Positions 57,239 to 64,000 of a DNA stretch of 64,000 nucleotides are shown here, piece by piece. Origin of the DNA: Mycobacteriaceae bacterium (lineage in GTDB: Bacteria; Actinomycetota; Actinomycetes; Mycobacteriales; Mycobacteriaceae); the NCBI GenBank assembly GCA_019245755.1, contig JAFARC010000061.1, forward strand, positions 84,638-148,637, given 5' to 3'. Position 1 is the stretch's first letter. Every line of letters begins with the position of its first letter. The notes under the pieces are model-generated. The model had not been told where the DNA came from. It did no database searches and worked only from the letters and a program-made list of their open reading frames with translations. A program made the translations under genes and the position numbers.

Positions 57239-57303
57239 CAGAGCGTGCCATGGCTCTGTTGATGTCGATGGTGTCGAGCCGCAGCCCGGGTTGGGTAAAC
57301 CCG
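57239..57303. promoter_or_regulatory. Two inverted repeats between CoA transferase and XRE regulator
   Basis: CAGAGC-(8)-GCTCTG spans 57239-57258 and CGGGTT-(5)-AACCCG spans 57287-57303 in the 139-bp divergent gap. Both have 6-bp perfect arms. They are good candidates for operators of the XRE regulator, which would then control its own gene and the operon opposite. Confidence 0.5.
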
Positions 57304-57344
57304 TTGAGGCTGGTAGTCGCGGGGCGACCTTTAGGCTTGGTCAC

Positions 57345-58172
57345 GTGGGTAAGGCCAACCACCTGGGCGAGTACCTGCGGGCGCGACGCGCGCGGGTGAC
57401 GCCCGCCGAGGTGGGACTGGTGCCGGGGCCGCGACGGCGGCTTGCGGGGTTGCGTCGCGACGAATTGGCCCTGCTGGCCGGTATCAGCAGCGAGTACCTG
57501 CAACGCCTGGAGCAAGGCCGCGACCGACACCCCTCCACCGAAGTCCTCGACTCGATCGCCCGGGCACTGCGCATGGACGCCAAAGCGACCGCGCACCTGC
57601 ATCAGCTCGCTTACCCGACCTCCCGGCCACACCGCGCGCCGCACGAGCAAGTTTCGGCTGCGATCGCCGAACTGATCGACCAGTTCCTCATGCCAGCGGT
57701 CGTCGTGAGCCGGTATCAAGATGTGCTGGCCGCAAACCCGATCGCTTGCGCGCTGTTCCCAGGATTTCAAGTGGGACAAAACCTCTCGCGCTGGCGATTC
57801 CTGGATCCCGCGGCCAAGCAGGTCTTTCCCGATTGGGATGAAGCGACCGCCCTGGCTGTCGGGGGCCTACGCGCACTGTCCGCCGAGGATCCCGACGATC
57901 CCCGGCTGCTCGCACTCATCAGCGAACTGTCCAGTGCCAGCGAGCGATTCAAGAAGCTCTGGGAACACGCCGACGTGGGATACACCAAGGGCATCACCCA
58001 CATGCGGCATCCGGAGGTCGGCGATCTCTACCTGACCCGCACGAAGCTTGACCTGCCCAATACCGGTGGCGCACACATCATTACCTACCACGCACCGCCC
58101 AATAGCACATCGGCACACGCACTCGACCAGCTACGTGCATCGCTACCAAACAGCTCTGCGTCTGACCGCTGA
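57345..58172 (+). CDS. XRE family regulator with MmyB-like ligand-binding domain
   Basis: 275 residues from the GTG at 57345 (VGKANHLGEYL); an in-frame start at 57291 is possible. The N-terminal HTH reads LGEYLRARRARVTPAEVGL, RRDELALLAGISSEYLQRLE and QGRDRHPSTEVLDSIARALR. From residue ~100 it has the MmyB-type domain (VVSRYQDVLAANPIACALFP, HMRHPEVGDLYLTRTKLDLP), which binds small ligands, perhaps fatty acids. Members usually repress a divergent metabolic gene; here that would be the CoA transferase operon. Confidence 0.9.
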   Translation: MGKANHLGEYLRARRARVTPAEVGLVPGPRRRLAGLRRDELALLAGISSEYLQRLEQGRDRHPSTEVLDSIARALRMDAKATAHLHQLAYPTSRPHRAPHEQVSAAIAELIDQFLMPAVVVSRYQDVLAANPIACALFPGFQVGQNLSRWRFLDPAAKQVFPDWDEATALAVGGLRALSAEDPDDPRLLALISELSSASERFKKLWEHADVGYTKGITHMRHPEVGDLYLTRTKLDLPNTGGAHIITYHAPPNSTSAHALDQLRASLPNSSASDR

Positions 58173-58233
58173 GAAACGCGAGCTATCAGGGCCCATGCAT
58201 TCCGCCAGCGTCGGCGTCACCTTCGAACACTGC

Positions 58234-58320
58234 TGTCTCAGAACTTTGGGTTCAAGACAGCTCCGCCAACCACTCTGTCTCGCAGCCTAACCGCTGGTCG
58301 TCTGTCTCGGAAGTTGTCTC
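58234..58320 (+). repeat. Four TGTCTC repeats upstream of the serine recombinase
   Basis: TGTCTC occurs in direct orientation at 58234, 58276, 58303 and 58315. The first is also part of an inverted pair: CTGTCT (58233-58238) with AGACAG at 58255-58260. Clustered short repeats right before a serine recombinase resemble resolution (res) sites. No transposase gene is present. Confidence 0.5.
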
Positions 58321-58365
58321 GTATCGTAATTGTGTCTGCCGAGGTTTCGAGATGCGATTACGGGC

Positions 58366-58965
58366 GTGAACGCAGCCAAACCCGCCGCTGCCGGCCAGCT
58401 ACTCGGATACGCCCGCGTGTCCACCGGCCATCAGCACCTCGAAGCGCAGCACGACGCGCTGACCACCGCCGGAGTCGATCCAGCCCGCGTCTACGTCGAC
58501 AAGCTCAGCGGCACGTCCACCAAGGAGCAGCGGCCCGGACTGACGGCGTTGCTCGACTACGCCCGGCCGTGCGACATCATCGTTGTGACTGGCGTCGACC
58601 GGCTGGGCCGCACCGCCGCCGAGGTCATGTTGACCATCAAAGCCTTGCTGGACAATGGCATCGTCATCAAGACGCTGCGGGAGGGCGTGGACAGCTCGAC
58701 CGCCACCGGGCGCATGGTCATGGGCATCATGGCCTCGCTGGCCGAGCTGGAGCTGGAGTTGGGCCGTGAGCGCCGCGCCGCAGCGAAGGCATCGCGCAAG
58801 GCCCGCAACTTGCCCATCGGCCGCCCCCGGAAGTTGGCCGCCGAGAAGATCGCCCTGGCCGAGCGGATGCGGACGGCTGGGGAGCCGGTGCCGGTGATCG
58901 CTGAGCACCTGGGGGTTAGCAGGCCGACCCTATACCGGCTGCTCGCCGAACGGGCCAATGGTTAG
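58366..58965 (+). CDS. Serine recombinase (resolvase/invertase family)
   Basis: 199 residues from the GTG at 58366; an upstream in-frame ATG at 58330 would add 12. The catalytic Ser is in LLGYARVSTGHQHLEAQ, followed by YVDKLSGTSTKEQRPGLTAL, VTGVDRLGRTAAEVM and the long E-helix (MVMGIMASLAELELELGRER). The C-terminal HTH is IAEHLGVSRPTLYRLLAERA. This is a full-length small serine recombinase such as Tn3 resolvases or invertases. No transposase or inverted terminal repeats were found, so its target is uncertain. Confidence 0.92.
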   Translation: MNAAKPAAAGQLLGYARVSTGHQHLEAQHDALTTAGVDPARVYVDKLSGTSTKEQRPGLTALLDYARPCDIIVVTGVDRLGRTAAEVMLTIKALLDNGIVIKTLREGVDSSTATGRMVMGIMASLAELELELGRERRAAAKASRKARNLPIGRPRKLAAEKIALAERMRTAGEPVPVIAEHLGVSRPTLYRLLAERANG

Positions 58966-59091
58966 CGGCTACCTAGCCCCAGTTCAGCCAGAACTGCGTT
59001 GACGTGGCGCGTATACCCCCGGCTCCTGCCGCCGGGCCAACTTGGGCGGCCACCCTGTTGCAGCCAGCCTGGCCCACGGGGTGCATGCCCC

Positions 59092-61761
59092 TCACTTGAG
59101 GTGTTCGAGTTCTGTTCGGGCCTGGTCGATCTGGTCGTAGGCGTAGGTCGCCATGGCGGCGGTGGTCATCGTCTCGCCCTTGCGGGCCAGCGATTCGCAG
59201 GTCGCCTCACCGAGCACGTCGCGTAAGTGGGTGATCGCGGTTTCCAGTTCGGGGAAAGATGCAGCGGTCAGGGGACTGAACGCGAAACCGACGATGGTAG
59301 CCGCCGGTTCGGGGCGTCCGAGCCGGTCGAAAAGGACGGCGAGGATCGCGAGGCCGCTGCGCACCCCGGTGGTGTTGCCCGCGTCGTGGAAGTTGCGGAT
59401 CACCAGTGTGACGTGGTCGAGCGCGGCCAGCGGATCGCCGCGTTCGGCCTCAAGCCCGGACACATTGGCTGCCAGGAGCGTCTCGATGTAGCGGTTGCCG
59501 CTGTCTCGGGCGATCACCAGGCCACGGTGCGCGGCGTCCAGCGCGCCGTCGGGATCGGCGTCGCGGAAGGCGTAGCCGTGAGCGAAAAGCGCGAGCGAGA
59601 CCACATACGGGTTGTGGGTGGCTTCGGCGGTGTCGATCAGGCCAGTCGCGGCGGCCCGCGCCTCCTCACCGCAACGGGCGAGCGCCAGTGCGTAGACCAG
59701 GTATGTCCTGGTGATTCCGTGGGTGTCGGGGCCACGTGCGAGCAGGGTGCGGCACCACTCGACCCACCGTTCGGGCTGGCCGATGACCCCGTAGGCAGTG
59801 CCCAGCGCGGCCTCGCCGAACGGCACCTCGTCGTGGCGGCCACTGCCGATTACCAGCTGGCCGGCGTCGGCGTAGCCGACAGCCGCCTCGATCCGTCCGG
59901 GCCACCAGCACGCAGCACCCGTCAGGTACAGGAACCCGAGCCGGGGGTGATCGACGGCGCGGGCAGGCTCGATCAGTTCTTCGGCCCAGGCGATCGGCTC
60001 GTAATTGTTGACACACACGCCGAGGAGCGCCGCGTGGGTGGTGATGGCGGCGGCGACATCCAGATCGCCGTGGTCGGTGGCCCAGCGAAACGCGGTGCGC
60101 AGATTCGCCAACTCGATCGTGAACCAGTCGTAGACCTCCCGCTGGCGGGGGCTGTCCCACAGGGCCAGGATGTCGGCTTCCCTCCCGGCGAAGTAGCGCG
60201 AGTGCGCGGCCCGAATCTGGGATGCTTCGCCGCGGACGACCAGTTGTTCCTCGGCGAACTGGCGGATCGTCTCCAGCATCGAAAACCGGGTCCGCCCCGA
60301 GGACCGGTCGGCGACTAGCAGCGACTTGCGCACCAGCGCATCGAGCAGATCCAGGGCGGCGAAGTCATCATCGGAACCCATGACGGCGCAGGCACTTTCG
60401 AGGTCGAATCCCCCGGCGAACACCGAACACCGATCCAGCAGCGCCTTCTCCGCATCGGCGAGCAGATCGTACGACCACGCTACTGCGTGGCGCAGTGTGT
60501 GGTGGCGTTCCAGGCCGCGCCTTGACCCGACTAGCAGCCGGAATCGATGGTCGAGACGATCACGCACCTCACTGGCGGTCATCGACGCCATCCGCGAGGC
60601 GGCCAGTTCGATGGCCAATGGAATCCCGTCGAGGCGCTGACAAGTCTCAGTGATTGCGGCGGCTTGATCGCCGTCGAGGACCGAGAAGCTCGGCGCGATG
60701 CCTTGAGCGCGTTCGACGAACAGGCTCACCGCCGCTGAGTCGATTCCCGATGCGGCGTCCAGAGAGCGCACCGGCCACACCTGCTCGTCGGGGACTCCGA
60801 GTCCTTCGCGGCTGGTGGCCAGGATTCGTACCGTCGCCGAGTGCGCGAGTATGGCTTCAATCAGGTCGGCGGCGGCGTCGAGAACGTGCTCGCAGTTGTC
60901 GATCACCAACAGCCGGACCCTGCCCTCCAACGCTGATGCCACCGAGTCGCTGACGGTCTTACCCGGCTGCTGGGTGATGCCCAGCACCGCCGCCACGGCG
61001 TCAGGCACGGCCGCCGGATCGGTTACGGCTGCCAGTTCGAAAAGCCATACCCCGTCGGGGAACTCATCGGCCAGCCGCCCCGCTACCTCCACCGCTAGGC
61101 GGGTCTTGCCGACTCCACCCACGCCTGAGAGCGTCACCAACCGATGCGCCTTGACCGCCGCTTCGATCTCGGTGACCTCGGATTCGCGCCCAATCAAGCT
61201 GGTGGTGGCAGGCCGCAGGTTCCCAGGACTCGTATCGAGTGCCCGCAGCGGCGGAAAGTCCGTGCGTAGTCCGGCTGCTCGTACTTGGAACACCCGGACC
61301 GGCATCGGCACATCACGCAACCGGCGCAGCCCCAGATCGACCAGGTCTACTCCGCTGAGCAGACTCGCGGTCGACTCGACCAAAAGGATCTGACCGCCGT
61401 GCCCGGCGGCCATCACCCGCGCCGCACGATTCAGCACCGCACCGAAGTAGTCGGCCTCGCGCAGCTCGGCTTCCCCGGTCGCGATGCCCATCCGCACCGG
61501 CAACTCCAGCTCCCGTTGGGCGGCCACCGCCGCATCCACCGCCGAGCTGGGCGACGCGAACGCGGCACACACGCCATCCCCGGTGTGCTTGAACAACCAG
61601 CCCCCGTGCGCCTCAATCGCCGCACGCAACACCTTGTCATGGGCGGCCAGCGCCACCCGCATCCCATCGGCGTCGGCTTCCCACCGACGGGTAGAACCCT
61701 CCACATCGGTGAACAGGAACGTCACCACCCCCGAAGGAGCAGCCGCCGCAGCAGCGGACAC
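59092..61761 (-). CDS. Class III adenylate/guanylate cyclase fused to NB-ARC ATPase regulator
   Basis: 889 residues. The N-terminal cyclase domain (~10-165) has VTFLFTDVEGSTRRWE and FKHTGDGVCAAF, both metal Asp, and LNRAARVMAAGHGGQ with the Asn and Arg transition-state residues, so catalysis is possible. The NB-ARC/AAA domain (~190-450) has Walker A LSGVGGVGKTRLAV, Walker B LLVIDNCEHVLD and the ILATSREGL sensor. The rest (~500-889) is TPR-like helical repeats. M. tuberculosis relatives such as Rv0386 and Rv1358 end in a LuxR HTH; none is visible here, so output may be cAMP or protein contact rather than DNA binding. Confidence 0.88.
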   Translation of the reverse strand: MSAAAAAAPSGVVTFLFTDVEGSTRRWEADADGMRVALAAHDKVLRAAIEAHGGWLFKHTGDGVCAAFASPSSAVDAAVAAQRELELPVRMGIATGEAELREADYFGAVLNRAARVMAAGHGGQILLVESTASLLSGVDLVDLGLRRLRDVPMPVRVFQVRAAGLRTDFPPLRALDTSPGNLRPATTSLIGRESEVTEIEAAVKAHRLVTLSGVGGVGKTRLAVEVAGRLADEFPDGVWLFELAAVTDPAAVPDAVAAVLGITQQPGKTVSDSVASALEGRVRLLVIDNCEHVLDAAADLIEAILAHSATVRILATSREGLGVPDEQVWPVRSLDAASGIDSAAVSLFVERAQGIAPSFSVLDGDQAAAITETCQRLDGIPLAIELAASRMASMTASEVRDRLDHRFRLLVGSRRGLERHHTLRHAVAWSYDLLADAEKALLDRCSVFAGGFDLESACAVMGSDDDFAALDLLDALVRKSLLVADRSSGRTRFSMLETIRQFAEEQLVVRGEASQIRAAHSRYFAGREADILALWDSPRQREVYDWFTIELANLRTAFRWATDHGDLDVAAAITTHAALLGVCVNNYEPIAWAEELIEPARAVDHPRLGFLYLTGAACWWPGRIEAAVGYADAGQLVIGSGRHDEVPFGEAALGTAYGVIGQPERWVEWCRTLLARGPDTHGITRTYLVYALALARCGEEARAAATGLIDTAEATHNPYVVSLALFAHGYAFRDADPDGALDAAHRGLVIARDSGNRYIETLLAANVSGLEAERGDPLAALDHVTLVIRNFHDAGNTTGVRSGLAILAVLFDRLGRPEPAATIVGFAFSPLTAASFPELETAITHLRDVLGEATCESLARKGETMTTAAMATYAYDQIDQARTELEHLK

Positions 61762-62011
61762 CCCCGCAGAATCTCACAGCAGACGCGCTCACACCGTGCA
61801 CATCGCCGGAATCCGGCCCCAGAGGCGACCTCAGTTCCGACGGAGTCCTAACTCGGCCAGAAGCGCGTACTCGGCGGCGAATGGCTTCTGCCGCTTCGGC
61901 CTGATGCTGGTCGCACCGACCGGCTTGCCGCTACTGTCGCCTTCCTCCTGAAGCCGCACGCAGCGCCTGATCGGTGCATCCATGGGCTGACCGCTTCGCA
62001 ATCTTCGGTAG

Positions 62012-62185
62012 TGCGTCGTGCACCAACCGGACGTGTATGCCCGCCTGGTGCGCCTGTCGGCGCGAATCGGCGCTGATCACCTGGGGCATGCGAAGCCGAG
62101 CATGACGCAAGATGTGTACATGTCTCGCGGCAAAGTACACACCCAGGTGGCCGACGTGCTCGACGCCGCAATAAGCGGCGCATAA
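62012..62185 (+). pseudogene. Tyrosine integrase C-terminal remnant
   Basis: About 57 codons, open after a TAG at 62009, ending in TAA at 62183-62185. It reads as a phage/island integrase end: RIGADHLGHAKPSMTQDVYM, with the conserved LGH of box II and the nucleophile Tyr, then SRGKVHTQVADVLDAA. The rest of the ~380-residue protein is absent, so it is a decayed integrase. It lies 45 bp from the 3' end of tRNA-Lys, the normal place for an island integrase. Confidence 0.75.
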
Positions 62186-62228
62186 ACGACGCGAAGAGAA
62201 CGCTGAAGCCCCAAAAATGGCCCCTGAA

Positions 62229-62302
<74 letters not shown>

Positions 62303-62457
62303 GTCGACACGCGACAATAACAGTCTATCGATCGGCGACCAAAGCCGCCCCGGCCCGTCGCGACGGTGCCGGTGGGCGCGCCCCGGGGCGGCGCTGCCCT
62401 TAGACTGTTGCCGCATTACGCCAGCGAAGTAGCCCCGGTTGCGAGGTGGAGCAAAGC

Positions 62458-63687
62458 ATGTGGCAGGTCCCTTCAGTGGCCCGTCCGCGTCCGCAGCCCT
62501 TCTGGCTGGCGGTGATTGCCCTGGTCCCGGCCACTGTGTTGGGTGTCGGCGGGTGCAATAGCAACAACAGCATCCCCGCTCCGCCGCCGGCCAAGATGAT
62601 CGTGGACAAGGGCACGCCGTACGGCGACCTGATGGTGCCGAAGCTGCAGGCGTCGGTGGCCGACGGCGCGGTCGGCGTGGCGGTCGACCAGCCGGTCACG
62701 GTCACCGCAGGGGACGGTGTGCTCGGGGCGGTCAGCATGGTGAACGCCAGCGGCAAGCCGGTCGCGGGCCGGCTCAGCCCCGACGGGCTGACATGGTCAA
62801 CCGCCGAGCCGCTGGGCTACAACAAGCGATACACGCTGACGGCGGAAGCCCTTGGGCTCAGCGGTGTCACGCGCAAGAGCATGACGTTCGAGACTCACTC
62901 GCCGGACAACCTGACCGCGGCCTACGCGCTGCCGAACGACGGCGAGGTCGTCGGTGTCGGCCAGCCGGTGGCGATCCGCTTCGACGAGAACATCCCGAAC
63001 CGCCTCGCCGCCCAAGGGGCCATCAAGATCACCACCAACCCGCCGGTGGAGGGCGCGTTCTACTGGCTGAACAACCGCGAAGTCCGTTGGCGCCCCGAGC
63101 GTTTCTGGAAATCAGGCACCACGGTCGACGTGGCGGTCAACATCTACGGCGTCGACCTCGGCGGCGGGGTGTTCGGTCAGGACAACATCAGGCGGCACTT
63201 CACCATCGGGGACGAGGTGATCGCGACCGCCGACGACACCACCAAATCCGTGACGGTGCGCGTCAACGGCGAGGTCGTCAAGACGATGCCGACGTCGATG
63301 GGCAAGACCAGCACGCCGACCAACAACGGCACATACATCGTCGGAGAGCGCTACACGCATGTCATCATGGATTCGTCCACCTACGGCGTTCCGGTGAACT
63401 CGCCCAACGGGTATCGCACCGACGTCAACTGGGCCACCCAGATCTCCTACAGCGGCATCTTCATCCACGCCGCGCCGTGGTCAGTGGGTGCGCAGGGCTA
63501 CACCAACACCAGTCACGGCTGCCTGAACGTCAACACCGCCAACGCGATCTGGTTCTACAACCATGTCAAGCGCGGGGACGTCGTCCAAGTCGTTAACACC
63601 CTGGGCGCCACGCTGCCCGGCACCGACGGGCTGGGCGACTGGAACATCCCGTGGGCGCAGTGGCGCGCCGGCAACGCCAACGCCTGA
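62458..63687 (+). CDS. L,D-transpeptidase lipoprotein (LdtB/LppS type)
   Basis: 409 residues from the ATG at 62458, 7 nt after GGAG; an in-frame GTG at 62446 is possible. The signal peptide has a lipobox (VLGVGGC). Two Ig-like domains (IgD1 ~55-150, IgD2 ~150-250) precede the YkuD catalytic domain with [20 protein letters not shown] and the active-site SHGCLNV. The C-terminus has [18 protein letters not shown]. The match to M. tuberculosis LdtMt2 (Rv2518c) is close across the length. It makes 3-to-3 peptidoglycan cross-links, insensitive to most beta-lactams but not carbapenems. Confidence 0.95.
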   Translation: MWQVPSVARPRPQPFWLAVIALVPATVLGVGGCNSNNSIPAPPPAKMIVDKGTPYGDLMVPKLQASVADGAVGVAVDQPVTVTAGDGVLGAVSMVNASGKPVAGRLSPDGLTWSTAEPLGYNKRYTLTAEALGLSGVTRKSMTFETHSPDNLTAAYALPNDGEVVGVGQPVAIRFDENIPNRLAAQGAIKITTNPPVEGAFYWLNNREVRWRPERFWKSGTTVDVAVNIYGVDLGGGVFGQDNIRRHFTIGDEVIATADDTTKSVTVRVNGEVVKTMPTSMGKTSTPTNNGTYIVGERYTHVIMDSSTYGVPVNSPNGYRTDVNWATQISYSGIFIHAAPWSVGAQGYTNTSHGCLNVNTANAIWFYNHVKRGDVVQVVNTLGATLPGTDGLGDWNIPWAQWRAGNANA

Positions 63688-63771
63688 CTTCGCAGCAACG
63701 CCGGGACGTATTGTCCTGTCGCGGGGCCGGCCAGCGCAGTGCGCTCGCCGTTGAGCACCTTGGCCGAACAA

Positions 63772-64000
63772 TCAAGCGAGTATTCGCGCCAACGTGGACC
63801 AGCGGTGGTGGCGGTAAGGGAACACCAGCCGAATAAATGCGCGTGTTGCCAAACCGCGCCACCCGTCATCGGTTTCCACCTCGTCCGTATAGCGGCAGTG
63901 ACACTCATCAAGAGGTGTAAACGTCAGCCGGTGATTCCAGGTGCGGACCGGTCCGCCATGCTCGTTGGTGTAGATCTCGGTGGCGTCAAGCTGTGCGACT
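63772..64000 (-). CDS. SRPBCC-like protein, partial (C-terminal end)
   Basis: The minus-strand frame is open to the window edge and ends in TGA at 63772-63774; 75 codons are visible. The sequence WNHRLTFTPLDECHCRYTDE, VETDDGWRGLATRAFIRLVF and FPYRHHRWSTLARILA is consistent with the last strand and the C-terminal helix of a SRPBCC ligand-binding protein. The start lies beyond the window. It converges on the L,D-transpeptidase gene. Confidence 0.65.
   Translation of the reverse strand, partial: VAQLDATEIYTNEHGGPVRTWNHRLTFTPLDECHCRYTDEVETDDGWRGLATRAFIRLVFPYRHHRWSTLARILA

Noticed and set aside
61931..62140. Minus-strand 69-codon frame beside tRNA-Lys
   Set aside because: Antisense to the integrase remnant, which has a recognisable C-terminal motif on the plus strand.

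Overview
The window is from a nontuberculous Mycobacterium. The DNA is GC-rich throughout. It carries a complete yrbE-mce operon, a single-chain fatty acid synthase I of 3093 residues followed by acpS, a DosR/DosT pair with a DosR box, a PknF-type kinase, F420-type luciferase-like oxidoreductases and many acyl-CoA genes. From 39.7 kb onward the gene order matches the M. tuberculosis block Rv2525c-fas-acpS-Rv2522c-bcp-Rv2520c-Rv2518c (recalled synteny, not searched), except for an 8.5 kb insertion.

Region 1 (1-15.5 kb): the end of a thiolase-fold/OB-fold protein and an SCP2-type thiolase lead into yrbEA-yrbEB-mceA-B-C-D-E-F, with start/stop overlaps or very short gaps. After it come small secreted Cys-containing proteins, a Mce-associated membrane protein, a cytochrome P450, a divergent TetR regulator and a secreted beta-type protein.

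Region 2 (15.5-28 kb): a lipid catabolism cluster with three AMP-forming acyl-CoA ligases, two crotonase-fold proteins, a CaiB-type CoA transferase, two amidohydrolases, two more Mce-associated membrane proteins and two small uncharacterised proteins. Imperfect inverted repeats lie in several of its promoter gaps. Import (Mce), activation (ligases) and degradation of a lipid or sterol-like substrate is the obvious joint role, but the substrate cannot be read from sequence.

Region 3 (28-39.7 kb): bfd-doxX-bfrA (iron storage and release), two luciferase-like oxidoreductases, a SRPBCC protein, a small HTH protein, then a minus-strand block of a PAS-ANTAR regulator, an acg-type nitroreductase pseudogene, devR, dosT, otsB and pknF. 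A 14-bp DosR box lies upstream of devR.

Region 4 (39.7-53.6 kb): Tat-exported DUF1906 protein, fas, acpS, M20 peptidase, bcp, a DUF3618 protein and a small coiled-coil protein.

Region 5 (53.68-62.27 kb): a decayed integrative element in the 3' end of tRNA-Lys(CTT), bounded by 42-bp direct repeats. It holds a SRPBCC protein, an Asp-nucleophile alpha/beta hydrolase, a large CoA transferase, a divergent XRE/MmyB-type regulator, a serine recombinase next to TGTCTC repeats, a cyclase/NB-ARC regulator and the C-terminal stub of a tyrosine integrase. Beyond the tRNA are an L,D-transpeptidase lipoprotein and the end of a minus-strand SRPBCC-like gene.
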